From: Periconia sp. R9002
Lineage: Eukaryota > Ascomycota > Dothideomycetes > Pleosporales > Periconiaceae
Assembly (NCBI GenBank): GCA_023627715.1
Contig: JAMAHW010000006.1
Span: 620,001 to 684,000 of the forward strand
Reading direction: 5' to 3'
Length of the DNA stretch: 64,000 nucleotides
Shown piece after piece: positions 23,425 through 33,335 of this stretch. The position numbers and the translations under genes were made by a program. A model generated the notes under the pieces. It did not search any database. It was not told where the DNA came from and saw nothing but the letters and a program-made list of their open reading frames with translations. The first letter of the stretch is position 1. Each line of letters opens with the position of its first letter.

Positions 23425-23706
23425 TCAGTGGGTTTCATCTTCATGACCGCACGTAACGTATATCATCATAGAATAAGAATGCAACCTTAGAGACTCAAGC
23501 AGCTTTTTTATCCCTTCAATACGATCGATCAAAATATATCTTGGGTACCCGGGTCCTATTGTCCAAGGCGTGCTTTTAGCACAAAGCTGGCGATTTTGGT
23601 GTTCACGTTCACCGCAAATTTGGCAAAAGGCGTGCTCCTTCCTATTGTAAAATTTTTCACAACAACAACAACAATACAACTGAGGTGCCTGTGGCGCACG
23701 GGGCAT
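23425..23706 (-). CDS. small Cys-rich hypothetical protein
   Basis: Intronless frame of 93 residues with a proper ATG. Eleven cysteines fall in an ordered pattern: a CCCCC run (about residues 12-16), a CxxC (CQIC) inside HAFCQICGEREH, a lone Cys in RQLC, and a C-terminal CGHEDETH. Histidines flank the CxxC and the last Cys. That spacing suggests zinc or other metal binding, but I do not recognise a named domain. The CCCCC run is coded by five TGT triplets, so part of it could simply be a microsatellite. It is divergent from the 23957 gene with a short shared promoter. It could be a chance frame. Confidence 0.45.
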   Translation of the reverse strand: MPRAPQAPQLYCCCCCEKFYNRKEHAFCQICGEREHQNRQLCAKSTPWTIGPGYPRYILIDRIEGIKKLLESLRLHSYSMMIYVTCGHEDETH

Positions 23707-23785
23707 CTGTTACCTAGTATATAAACAATCTGACACTCTCCAACGCCCAACTTCTTCTCTCTGGACCACCTTCAACTACTACATC

Positions 23786-23916
23786 GTAAGTGTCTGATCA
23801 TCTTCCCCGCTCTCGTACATAGCATGGTATCTATATTCACATACGGCACCATTGAAACCTACGCTTTTATCAACACCTCTTTGTTTGTGGCTCGACATGG
23901 CTAACTGGTATAGCAG
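23786..23916 (+). other. probable 5'-leader intron of the 23957 gene
   Basis: A canonical donor (CATC/GTAAGT) is followed by a GCTAAC branch-point-like motif and the acceptor TATAGCAG. Removing these 131 bases leaves a leader of about 40 bases before the start codon and would also remove an in-frame upstream ATG at 23897. Confidence 0.5.
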
Positions 23917-23956
23917 AATCCACTATACAGCATCACCCACCATCATCACCACCACC

Positions 23957-25183
23957 ATGAGCGCCCCCGCCATTAAGCTCCGCATCAATTTGACGCCCGA
24001 AAAGGAGCGCATCACGATCGTAAAGTCCGCAAAGCGGCACATCGAGGCTGTCGACAGTGACAGCGAGACGGACTCGGAAATCGAGTTCATGCCGCGCAAG
24101 GCGGCCTCATTCAAGAAGAGGAAGATGGCTCCGGCCATCCCATCTATAGAGGTCTTCAGTGAGACCAGCGGCGATGAGGGCAGCATGGCACCCGCTGACG
24201 AGCCTTGCAAAGGCCGTATCGAGGCCGCAGCTGTCGGCGGGAAGACCCTCATGGCCCCAACCATGAGCCGCAAGGAGCGCCTGGTCAGCGCTTCCGCGGA
24301 TGCCGCTCTCATCGCCGCGGCCACCAAGGCCAGCGACGACATCTACCTCAGTGATGTCGAGAACCAAGAACCAATTGCGGGCACCACCAAGCCCCACCTC
24401 TTCAGAAATGTCGTCTGGGGTCCCGCAGCCACCGACATCAACTACCCAGGCTCCACCTTCCCCGAAAATCCTGAGTTCACCCAGTTTGTCCCCGGCCGCT
24501 GGGAGCGACAGCCAGACGGCACCCTCCTTGACCAAAAGTCAAAACTCCTCATCAAATTCACCGACAAAAACGGTCAGAAGCGCATTTTCACGAATCCACC
24601 TCCTAAAGACTGGTCTTGCCAAGAAGCTATCAGTGCCCTCAACAAGCGTTGCGTACAGCAAATCCGCCGCAACACCGCCGTCCGTTTCCGTCAAGTTGTC
24701 AAAGCCTACATTCCCGAAGAGCGCCAGTGGATTTTGGAAAATCTCAGGAACGGCAAGCCTCAGAATGGCTGGAAAGCATTTGTTCAAGATTTCAACAAAC
24801 GGTTTTCCGGTCAGATGATCCCTGGTCACGACGAGCCTCGCCCCGAACGCAGCCACTCCTCTCTCACCAAGGAGGTTGAGCGCTTCGGCCCCGAGTTCTA
24901 TTCCAAAGGCCTCATTCCCACCGGCTGCAAGACATCCGGCAAGACTTCCCAAAAGACCTCTGATGACGTTCCCAATGAGAACAAGACCTCCGTTCACATC
25001 ACAAGCAAAGCTTCCACAGAGACCTCCAACAAGACTATTGGCAAGCCCACTGGCAAGTCCAATGGCAAGCCCGCTCGCAAGACCAACAACAAGGCTTCCA
25101 CCAAGAACTCAGACACAGTCACCGGAAAGACTACCGGAAAGACCATTGCCAAGCCCAAAGGCAGGAACACACGTTCCAAATAG
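23957..25183 (+). CDS. basic, Lys/Ser/Thr-rich hypothetical nuclear-type protein
   Basis: 408 residues from the ATG in good context (ACCACCATGA). The N-terminal part has Ser/Asp/Glu clusters (VDSDSETDSEIEF) next to a basic KKRKM that could be a nuclear localisation signal. The middle (about residues 225-300) holds an EERQWILENL...GWKAFVQDFNKRFSG segment that looks like a Myb/SANT-like or helix-turn-helix fold. The last 80 residues are a histone-H1-like tail built of repeated GK-T/S/P-GK units. The function is unknown; a chromatin or DNA-binding role is only inference. The middle segment resembles part of the product of the gene at 48267-49253. An earlier in-frame ATG at 23897 lies in the probable leader intron. 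Confidence 0.75.
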   Translation: MSAPAIKLRINLTPEKERITIVKSAKRHIEAVDSDSETDSEIEFMPRKAASFKKRKMAPAIPSIEVFSETSGDEGSMAPADEPCKGRIEAAAVGGKTLMAPTMSRKERLVSASADAALIAAATKASDDIYLSDVENQEPIAGTTKPHLFRNVVWGPAATDINYPGSTFPENPEFTQFVPGRWERQPDGTLLDQKSKLLIKFTDKNGQKRIFTNPPPKDWSCQEAISALNKRCVQQIRRNTAVRFRQVVKAYIPEERQWILENLRNGKPQNGWKAFVQDFNKRFSGQMIPGHDEPRPERSHSSLTKEVERFGPEFYSKGLIPTGCKTSGKTSQKTSDDVPNENKTSVHITSKASTETSNKTIGKPTGKSNGKPARKTNNKASTKNSDTVTGKTTGKTIAKPKGRNTRSK

Positions 25184-26870
25184 ATCAATTGATGTCCGCA
25201 ACTATCGGTACATCCACATCTTCACCCTTGCGCATAACGTCTTTGGGAATTTACTCATTATTCGAAGAGCTGCGATTCTCCACTTCACTTTTTGACCGTT
25301 CGCCTTTTCGGATGACCACCGTTGAAGCTGCTTTTGCTGTCGAAAAAGCTGGATTTACATCATTCGCACTCACAGCCTCATAGTCGGAGTTGATTACGAG
25401 CGGGCGGGATGTCCGACCACGATTGTCAATTGTCCTTTTGTTTGAGCTGTTACTTTTAATTGTGTTTTGGTTTCTGGGCGTTTGGGGTTGGTGTCTCTGT
25501 TTTACTTCTTCAGGCTTTCTGCGGATTATGGCGCAAGGCATCTTGATGAGTTGAAGTGCTCGCTTTGGCAGATGATGATACCCATTGACCCTTTGTCACT
25601 TTGTTAATTTGTTTTTTTTGGTTTCCTGGAATTTGGGAGCTGCTGTAATACTTCTACTTGATGAGCTTCCTGTCGATTCTTAGGCAAAGCCTTCACATTG
25701 ATGACGGGTTCATATACTCGCCCTGGCAGACGAGGTTCTGGCCTCTGCAATGGTAGATTAACGATTGATTACTCTGACGGTGTTTTTTTTCCTAGTATGC
25801 TTTGTGATGTCTTGTTCTCATGTAGCATAAATAGCAGTATAGTCTCCCTGGGGCTGCTTATTATGTAGTCCAAGGTACTGACGCAAGTAGGCACGACTGG
25901 CGGAGAAGAAGTGGGACGATTGAATGATGGAGCAGTACTATGGAAAGTGGTACATGTGTATATGTGTAGGTACAAGATGATCTTGTGAATAGGGCGCGTG
26001 ACGGTGGATATTCACCTTTCAATATGATGAGATGGCGACGAAACTGCGCATTCTATTTTCAGCAGCCTGGGTAGATGTCGCAGAAAGCCACAATTACTAG
26101 ACGTCCCGGGAGCAGCACAAGCGTGGAGGGCCTGGGCCCAGTGCCCAGACCGCGGTATCGGGGTGTGTTCGTTACCAATATCCCGTAACCACCTGGGCTT
26201 TTCGATCGCGTGCTTTGCGTTCGTCGCATTCTTGATTGCTGAATTCACAGTCGCAAGTCTTCAAGGGTATGCACGGTAAAGCATTCGATTCGCCTTGAAG
26301 ATTCCCACTAGCCGCGTACGACGTATCTACAGGATGACGAGGTTGTTCCATCTTTAATTGTTATGTTGCAGGGGTTGAAAGAGTAACGCAGATACTTTAC
26401 AATGGAGATGACGTCTTTGATAGCTGGTTCGGAGGTAAGATTTCCCCAATCCTCTGTCGTCGCCGACGATTGACGCGCACCACTCCCAGTCCCTGAAAGA
26501 GAGGGGATCAGACGTTTATGATGCTCCCGCTTCCGCCCAGCTGGGAAAGAGTTGTGGCGGTGATGTATGCATGTGTATGATGAATGTCGGATTAAACTGA
26601 TGATTCAGCTTCCGTCAGCCAAAGCTTGGCGATCTCCAGGTCCGCAGTGGAGCCACGCCGTCATACACAACCCCGCGTGCCGTGCCCGCCAATTCACCCG
26701 CCACAAGGGAACTAGCGCACGTGCCATTCGTTCCAAGACTCTCCAAGGAGCACTGCCTCGTCAACACCCCCCATTGTCAACAAAAACCCCTCCATTCCCC
26801 ATTTTCTTACAGAAGTTTCGCGCTTTCACTACTGGCACCGTCGCATTATATCCTAATCATATATGTAGTC
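25184..26870. other. intergenic, one doubtful small frame
   Basis: About 1.7 kb. On the minus strand, 25541-25251 is a 96-residue ATG-started frame coding a hydrophilic, Ser/Asn/Arg-rich, apparently disordered product. It matches nothing I know and may be chance. The rest is the 3' UTR of the upstream gene and the promoter of the next. The minus frame open upstream to 26248-26012 is unremarkable. Confidence 0.4.
26863..26868 (+). other. start-stop upstream element (ATG TAG)
   Basis: An ATG directly followed by TAG ends two bases before the ATG that opens the 26871 gene (ATATGTAGTCATGG). Such minimal start-stop elements can hold ribosomes near the main start codon in studied eukaryotes; here it is only an observation. 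Confidence 0.35.
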
Positions 26871-28454
26871 ATGGCATCATACTTTGACGTTGCACCTGCC
26901 AAAGCTGGCTCAGCACCCACAGCTGATCTCCTCGATGCAGGGGGCAGTGAAGTAATTGGGAATATAGGGTTGCTGAGTCCTCAGGTAACGCGAATATTGG
27001 AAGGTATGGAGTTAGAAGAGGCGTCTAGCAGTAGTTCGAGCGGTGACGGGGAGGATGACGACGACGACCACGAAGAAAAAGCTAGACTATCCGAAGCGCC
27101 TGCAGGCAACGCCACGAACTCTCAAGGATCCCATCCGGTGGCACAGCGCCAATCCAATGGCTCGCGACTACCGTCGCCTCTAAAAAAGCATATCGTCCTT
27201 CCTGGTACACCTCCGCCTTCTGATCAACCGATCCCTAAGGGTTTCCGAAAATCATCCAAAGGCTCCAAGAAACCAGCTGACCTTTCGCGCTTTCAAAGTT
27301 TGAGGACAATGCTTTTCAATTCGCACATCGAGCAGAACATGGAGAAACAGAGAGCAGAGCAGGCAAAAGAGGAGGCTGAGCACAAGTGGAAAAAAGAATT
27401 CGAGAAGAGAAAGGGCCTCGAAAGGCAGCCCACGTCTGAGAAGGAGAAAGAGAGGGGAATGATGAAGAGAATGGGAAGTAGGCTCAAGCGACTGGCTAGC
27501 AAAGATGTGCAAGTTATCAAGCGAGCAAAGGAGGATGACGGCAACTCATCAACAGCTAGCTCGGATGGCGAACGTGGAGAAATCCCGCAACCTTCGAAAC
27601 TGCGCCAGAACAAATCCGCAACGGACGACGACAATCAAAGCGCAAAGGAAGAAGAAGAAATCAATCACTCAGATATCGAAGACCTAGTCCGCTGGGTAAG
27701 CCGACGAGACCCACCCAGCGATGGCGAGGTGCGCTCCAAGAAGACCTCCATTCCTGTCATACAAAAAGAAGACGCCAAAGATGATTCAGGTCATGAAAGC
27801 CTCGGTAATTCCGACGTTGAAGACCTCGTTCGATGGGTGAGCCGCAGATCCTCTGCGAACCCACCAGACACCTCCTCCCCCGACCGCCAGCCATCCCCTG
27901 CTGGCCTCTCGAAAACTCCCGAACAACTAGAAATTCCATCGCCCGACAACAAACATCGCTATAGCTCTGCATCCACACAACCCGACTCATCGGGTCCAAC
28001 CTCTCCTACCACAGAGAACACCACACGCCGAAAACGCGGGGATACGATAAGCCACCAAGACGTCGATGACCTCGTGCGCTGGGTTTCACGTAAAGAAGGA
28101 TCGGACGCAGATCCCACCCAAACAATAACATCAACGACAAAACAAGAGCAACAAGATACCCTCCCCACCCCCGACTCCTCCGAAGACGAAGACACACGCG
28201 AGATCAGGCGCTGGGTAACGCGCCACGACGACACATCCGGCGAATCCGACGTCGAGCTTCCTGTTGTACCCTCGCCCCATCGTTCCCAAACGCCCTCGTT
28301 GGCGGATAAGCAGAAGGAAAATCAAGGAGGGGGAAGTAAATTGAAAGAAGAGGTTGTCCTACCACAAGCGAAGGAGGGCGCCGCCGATAGTCATGCCAGC
28401 TTGACCAATGATGATGTCGACGAGCTTGTGCAGTGGGTTTCGAGGAGGGGGTAG
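26871..28454 (+). CDS. protein with five DLVRWVSR-type motif repeats, function unknown
   Basis: Single exon, 527 residues, beginning MASYFDVAPAKAGS. Mostly charged and probably disordered, with an acidic cluster after residue 50 and a Lys/Glu-rich helix (about 155-205) likely to form a coiled coil. The striking feature is a short motif, consensus S/N-D-V/I-E/D-D-L-V-R-W-V-S-R, at about residues 267, 314, 395, 440 (degenerate, EIRRWVTR) and 513. The last copy ends at the very C terminus (WVSRRG). Spacing between copies is irregular and the linkers are unrelated Ser/Pro-rich sequence, so this is not a recent tandem duplication. The motif would form an amphipathic helix with Leu/Val/Trp on one face and suggests a repeated docking site. 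No family recognised. The upstream part of the frame has no ATG. Confidence 0.85.
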   Translation: MASYFDVAPAKAGSAPTADLLDAGGSEVIGNIGLLSPQVTRILEGMELEEASSSSSSGDGEDDDDDHEEKARLSEAPAGNATNSQGSHPVAQRQSNGSRLPSPLKKHIVLPGTPPPSDQPIPKGFRKSSKGSKKPADLSRFQSLRTMLFNSHIEQNMEKQRAEQAKEEAEHKWKKEFEKRKGLERQPTSEKEKERGMMKRMGSRLKRLASKDVQVIKRAKEDDGNSSTASSDGERGEIPQPSKLRQNKSATDDDNQSAKEEEEINHSDIEDLVRWVSRRDPPSDGEVRSKKTSIPVIQKEDAKDDSGHESLGNSDVEDLVRWVSRRSSANPPDTSSPDRQPSPAGLSKTPEQLEIPSPDNKHRYSSASTQPDSSGPTSPTTENTTRRKRGDTISHQDVDDLVRWVSRKEGSDADPTQTITSTTKQEQQDTLPTPDSSEDEDTREIRRWVTRHDDTSGESDVELPVVPSPHRSQTPSLADKQKENQGGGSKLKEEVVLPQAKEGAADSHASLTNDDVDELVQWVSRRG

Positions 28455-29308
28455 TGGTGAAAAAGAAGGGAAACACAAATACATCCATGCGTGGACGAGA
28501 ATGTTTTGCGGGCGTGGTTTGTACATACGTGTATGATAGATAGACGTTTCCTTCTCGCCTTTTCTTTTTTGTTCAAGCGATTCTTTTTACTTCGTGCATG
28601 ACATGACGTTCTTTTCAGAGGTTCCGATATCCCCCATTCTTTGTACCTAGCTTCATGATTTGTCGGTTTCTTATACGTACATACTTTGTTCACAATAACA
28701 ATGATTAAGGCAATGCAATGGTATTCGAATTCCCTTAGCAGGTAGAAAAGCTGAAAACACCTGCAGTATAGCATACTAATTCGCATACTCCACGTGTTAC
28801 CCACTTCTTCCTATGTATCCGTTCAGGGTAGACATCTCTAACCCAACTAACTCATGTTTAATCTCTACCAAAAGCGCATTTTGCAGCTCAGCCCCGGCCG
28901 AACTGACTATTCTTAACCGAAGGGTAGGAAAATCTTCACTCCCTGCTTACTTGGGCCAGAGTTTTGCACGTAAAGAGACATGATGCTGAGTCGATATTGA
29001 ATAGAAATATCTGGACGTCGTATCTGAGTGATTACCAAATATAGTCGATGGAAAGGTCGCGATAGCTACATTGTAGGAAAAAAAACAATGTAATAGTGAC
29101 TACGTAAGCAGTGGTGACGACGAAAGCGGGCGGTTGAGCACAATAGCAGAGGTGAATAGCAATTGTGACCGTCCGTTTGTTCTACTCCCCAACCTCCCAC
29201 ACGCACAACCGATATCAACAATCACACGTTTCAACAACGATAACCATCCACGCACAGAAGGAAAATGAATATTATCAAATACCATATCTTCTACTGCCAT
29301 ATATACTC
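28455..29308. other. intergenic, no feature recognised
   Basis: About 850 bp downstream of the motif-repeat gene. Minus-strand frames near 28391-28804 are shadows of or continuous with the neighbouring gene in another frame. Nothing else is visible. Confidence 0.4.
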
Positions 29309-29629
29309 TATAAACCGAGCCCAAAATCACAAACAAGCGCGCACCCATGACCTAGCGGCATATCTCTCTCGCACCGACCAGACCGCAGACAGCACTGGCC
29401 CTAGGTTCGATTCCCACTCCAATCACGCAAAAGAGTACGATCCGTTGACCCCGAACGGAGGCGTACCTAGGCTCCCTTGAGGATAGTTTCGGCCCAAAAG
29501 CCTAGGTTGTGGGGAATCCAAAAAGGCCCTTTCTCCTTGTTTGAGGCTCTATTAGCAACCGGGAAACTGGTTCTAGTCGGTTCTGGTTGGGTCGATTCTT
29601 CAAATGGTTATTTTTTTTATTTTTTTTTT
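29309..29629 (+). ncRNA. possible RNA polymerase III unit (ncRNA or SINE-like)
   Basis: In order on the plus strand: TATAAA (29309-29314); an A-box-like TGACCTAGCGG (29348-29358, matching TGGCNNAGTGG at nine of eleven positions counting N); an exact B-box GGTTCGATTCC (29404-29414), 56 bases after the A-box start; three hairpins (29441-29459, 6 bp; 29465-29507, 9 bp; 29557-29572, 6 bp closing a GAAA tetraloop); then T8 (29611-29618) and T10 (29620-29629) runs, which are strong pol III terminators. The predicted transcript is about 280 nt from about 29338. It cannot be folded into an intact tRNA: the T stem has mismatches and no acceptor stem pairs. I saw no SRP, RNase P, MRP or U6 signature. 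Confidence 0.4.
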
Positions 29630-29710
29630 ATTATGAGGAGATAGGGGTGATGGGTGGTTGGCGTGATTTTGACGACGAAGGAGACAAGGATCCATATCTC
29701 ACTTTGGGAA

Positions 29711-31441
29711 TCACAGCTCTGCCTCGTCCATGTTTCTCAAAAACTGCACAAACCATCTCACGCCATCAACGTGTCCTTGGATTCCAGTTCTCTCGTCAAC
29801 GGTGTGAATGTTACCCAGGCCAACCTGCTCTTTGTCCCATCCAGGGCCATAACGAAAAATATGCTCGCTCAAATCCCAGTAGTAGCGTGTGTCTGTATTT
29901 CCCGTCATGATTCCCGGTGCTACCAGTATATCTGTTGAGTAGATCGCGCGAGTGGTACCAGACAAGATGTCGAAGGGTGTAAGGCGCGAGTCAAAAGTGG
30001 GCGACGTTGGCGCTGGCTCAAGTAAAGTGTCTTGTGCCGATAAAGTGATAGAGGAAGGAGTTTCAGTGCCATTGAAGGGAATCAGCGTAAGATCGTACTT
30101 CTCTGCTACTTTCGCAGCGAGCGAGGTGATGTGTTTGAAGATTGCCTCAGAGCTTGAACCAACGTTGATACGATGATTCACGGTGAACTGTGTTCGTTCT
30201 GGCAGCGCATTTGACTTTGCGCCGCCATTAATGATGTCAACAGCTACTGACGTTGTGAAGAGATACTTTGTCTCTCGACCCAACTTTGCCGCTTCCTTCG
30301 CTAAGTTATCTTTTCTCTGAGTTTTGGCGCACGTGGACTGTTGTTCACGCTTATCCAGGAGCCTTTTGAGCTTAGACGGGAAAGAAGGTGCATGTTCGGC
30401 CCCGCAACGAAGCAGCCCAAGATATGGGTTTGCTTCGTCCAGATACGGTTCGTAAGGGTTCGCTTCGATGATGGTGATGAGCTCACTGGCCACTCCGATG
30501 CCATTGTGCTCAGGCGGAATACTAGAGTGACCTCCCGGCATACGCACCGTGACTTCCACGTCCACATACCCCTTTTCTCCAACACCTGGAACGGCCCACG
30601 CTTTATCCCAGCTTTCGACAACAGACGACCCTTCATCTACGATAACAGCAGCACCACGGTGTCCATATCTCTTGATTAGCACTTTAGCTAGATGACCTGC
30701 ACCTCGTTCCCCAGATATCTCTTCATCGAAACCCAAAGACAGAACTACGGTGCGTTTAGGAGTGTACCCAGCTTCTATGAGCGATTCAATAGCTTCCAAG
30801 GTAGCAATGAGTTGGTTTTTACAGTCGCTGCTGCCTCTTCCCCAGACAAACTTCCCATCGAAATAACCGCTGAAGGGTGGGTGTGTCCATTGGCCAACGG
30901 TACTGTCTGGCACAGGAACAACGTCTTGGTGAGCCATCAGTACTGTCGGCTTCAGTTTCGGGTCGGTACCCGGCCACGTAAACAGCAGCGCGTGCGTGTT
31001 AACTTTTTCCAGCTGCAGCGTAGAATGTACCAAAGGAAATGTTGTGCCGAGATAATCCGCAAGAGAATAGAAAATGTCCCATCGCGGATCCTCGCCTACG
31101 GGACCAATGTCATCAAAAGACTGTGTCGGAATCCGGACAGCGCCAGACAGCCTCTCAATGGATTTGTTGCGGAATGCATCGGACTTGAGATAGTCTTCCA
31201 AATCATCTAGCTCTTTTGTGCTTTGTGAAGGATAAAGTGGTTCAACTTGCGGGCATTTCGGTTCAGACTTGGTGGGGTTATGCGAGGACCACCCCGGTGT
31301 GAGGGATTCAATGATGTATTTGTGAAACAAAAAAACTGTTAACAAGAACGCAATTGTGATCTTTATCGAGTAATTGTAGTTTTTCGATGCATGTCTGTGA
31401 GGAGCCTGTCCCACGTTCTGCATTTCCCAAGCCTTAGACAT
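29711..31441 (-). CDS. CPS1: M20 metallopeptidase, vacuolar carboxypeptidase S
   Basis: Di-zinc Gly-X carboxypeptidase that removes C-terminal residues from small peptides in the vacuole lumen. Intronless, 576 residues, matching yeast Cps1 in length. A single N-terminal transmembrane segment (about residues 26-44) after a short basic tail makes a type II membrane protein, the form sorted to the vacuole through multivesicular bodies. Metal ligands are in the usual order: LMAHQDVVP (His171), GRGSSDCKNQ (Asp206), FDEEISGERG (catalytic Glu240 with ligand Glu241), VDEGSSV, and LSEHIFRYGP near the C terminus. The PGGHSSIPPEHNG block lies in the dimerisation domain. The ATG at 31441 opens the frame. 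Confidence 0.94.
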   Translation of the reverse strand: MSKAWEMQNVGQAPHRHASKNYNYSIKITIAFLLTVFLFHKYIIESLTPGWSSHNPTKSEPKCPQVEPLYPSQSTKELDDLEDYLKSDAFRNKSIERLSGAVRIPTQSFDDIGPVGEDPRWDIFYSLADYLGTTFPLVHSTLQLEKVNTHALLFTWPGTDPKLKPTVLMAHQDVVPVPDSTVGQWTHPPFSGYFDGKFVWGRGSSDCKNQLIATLEAIESLIEAGYTPKRTVVLSLGFDEEISGERGAGHLAKVLIKRYGHRGAAVIVDEGSSVVESWDKAWAVPGVGEKGYVDVEVTVRMPGGHSSIPPEHNGIGVASELITIIEANPYEPYLDEANPYLGLLRCGAEHAPSFPSKLKRLLDKREQQSTCAKTQRKDNLAKEAAKLGRETKYLFTTSVAVDIINGGAKSNALPERTQFTVNHRINVGSSSEAIFKHITSLAAKVAEKYDLTLIPFNGTETPSSITLSAQDTLLEPAPTSPTFDSRLTPFDILSGTTRAIYSTDILVAPGIMTGNTDTRYYWDLSEHIFRYGPGWDKEQVGLGNIHTVDERTGIQGHVDGVRWFVQFLRNMDEAEL

Positions 31442-32557
31442 TGTGTAGCAACTGTTGATGTGAAGACGGATGAAAGAGATAGGTTGGGGATTTAAAGATA
31501 GCTAATCGGGCTTCACTAGCGCACATTGGGAAGGTATGAGCACACCACACGACGATCTATCACTTCACATTGATAAATGCACGGAAGAAGATTAAGAGTG
31601 AGACCCACTTTTGCGATTTGAACGCGTTGGCTTTCGCAGTAATCAGAGCGTCCCTTAACTCCATGCAGCCGAAACACTCCGACATTGAATGGTGAGATAA
31701 CAAAGGTTCTAATGAAGGTTGAAAGTTTCGCTCACGTGACTTCCAGATGACCCAGATCAACACCAATGTTAATTGCCATTCGTTCTGGAAGAAAAGCTCA
31801 GATCAGATCCGAACTATTCATGTGACCATTGAAAATGCAACAACAGCAGTTTTCTCGGAAGGGAAAGCAATTTGAAGTTTGCCATGTCCAAGGATTGATC
31901 CACCAGCATACATAATTCGTCACGACCCGGAAGCAAACGCCCTGTGCGAATCGCAAACCGTTTTTCTAGATCCAGATCAATCCAGCAACTCCATGGTTGA
32001 CTCTTGTAGCACAGCAACAATCGCGCTTTGAAGGAGTAGTAAATCTTACCTACTTATGTAACACAAAAACTTACCTCTCGGCAGCGTCTTCATAGGACTA
32101 TCGACATATTCTTGATGCTTGGAAACGCAGTGTAATTTTTAGGATTATTCTAGATGCCAGTAACCTAGCCTGAGGCTTGCATTGTCTTTTTGGGTTTAAG
32201 CAGCCGCAGCAGCTAATTTCTCTGCAGGGTCGATAGCAATCGTTTAGTCACCTTATCTGGATCACATGCACATTGTGATCATATTCAAACAATCATGATA
32301 GCAATCCACTTGAAATTCTTTGATATTGCATGCAATTGGTAAACTTTCAGGTTGCTTGTTTCCCATTCAAGCACAACAGAGCTTGGAAATATAACCCTCG
32401 ACTGTAGCAGCTCATAAGGGAACCTCTCTACTTTATTTAGAGTTGAATATTAACGAACTAAGCCATTTGTGATCTTTATTATCGGAGATTTCGACCATAA
32501 ACCCAGCCAATTCTATGAGCCCTGAAGATTCGAAATACCTCAGTTGTTGCAGAGATA
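31442..32557. other. intergenic, no feature recognised
   Basis: About 1.1 kb, AT-rich, between divergent genes. Short minus-strand frames (for example 31766-31560) match nothing. It marks the left edge of the orphan-gene stretch. Confidence 0.45.
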
Positions 32558-33335
32558 ATGCAGAATAGAACATCAACAATGGGGAGAAACGAGGTGCAGG
32601 GGAGGAACTCGACGAACAGAAAAAACAAAGCCACAAAGACGGAGGTTAGAGATTCTGAAGAAGAGGAACCCATCAGCGATCAAAGTGTGAATGAAGAAGA
32701 AGACCTTGATGGTGATCACAGTGAATATGAAGAAGAGGGTTCGGATGGCGATCACAGCGAATATGAGGAAGAATATGAGGAAGAGGATCTCGATGGCCGT
32801 TATTATAAAGAAGAAGATATCGTTAGTGATCAAAGTGAAAATGAATCAGAAGCAGGTAAGTGAAACCCCGAACGGGACCATTGCGCTATTATCAGAAAAG
32901 GGACTAATTCTATCTACTCAAGGCGCACTCGACACTCGCGATCATGCGGAAGTAGGCGAGGCGTCTTCTTCAGTACCAACCATTCGTCTATTTAAGCGCG
33001 ATCAGCTCAAACGGAAATTCTCGCCTTGCCCCTGGGAGTCCGAAACAATCCAAACACTTGGTGCCAAAGGATACGAACTGGTGCCTACAACTCTTTTACG
33101 GTTATGGAAAAAAGGAGGGGGATATGTGAAAGAGATCGAAAATGTGCAAGGTGTAATCCGTAAGGATAACAAGTATTACAGGTTCTTTGTTGATGATCCT
33201 GAGTCCTTGAAGCTATTTGATGGAAGGAAAGAATGGAATTTGGTGAAGTTGAGGGTTACGGAAACAGTACGAGGAGAAGGAGACGACAAAGAGACGGTTT
33301 ACAGGGGCTTCTACACTACGGGAGGCAAGAGATGA
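32558..33335 (+). CDS. orphan protein with acidic repeat N terminus
   Basis: Two exons, 32558-32855 and 32923-33335, joined across a 67-bp intron (GTAAGT donor, CTAATT, CTCAAG acceptor) give 236 residues. Residues about 30-100 are Asp/Glu-rich and built from repeated blocks like DGDHSEYEEEG, with variants of SDQS at both ends. The C-terminal 110 residues are compact and mixed, with KRKFSPCPWESETIQTL and KYYRFFVDDPESLKLFDG, and may form a small domain. I do not recognise it. The repeats are imperfect at DNA level. The gene lies in an AT-rich stretch with other unrecognised genes. Expression is unproven, but the exact splice phase and good intron signals favour a real gene. Confidence 0.65.

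Noticed and set aside
25251..25541. Minus-strand gene of 96 codons
   Set aside because: It has a real ATG but gives a disordered product with no similarity I can recall; kept only as a note in the intergenic entry.
29340..29425. tRNA gene from A- and B-box sequence
   Set aside because: The T stem has two mismatches around the B-box, the D stem does not pair, and the seven bases after the T arm have no partner upstream, so no cloverleaf forms.
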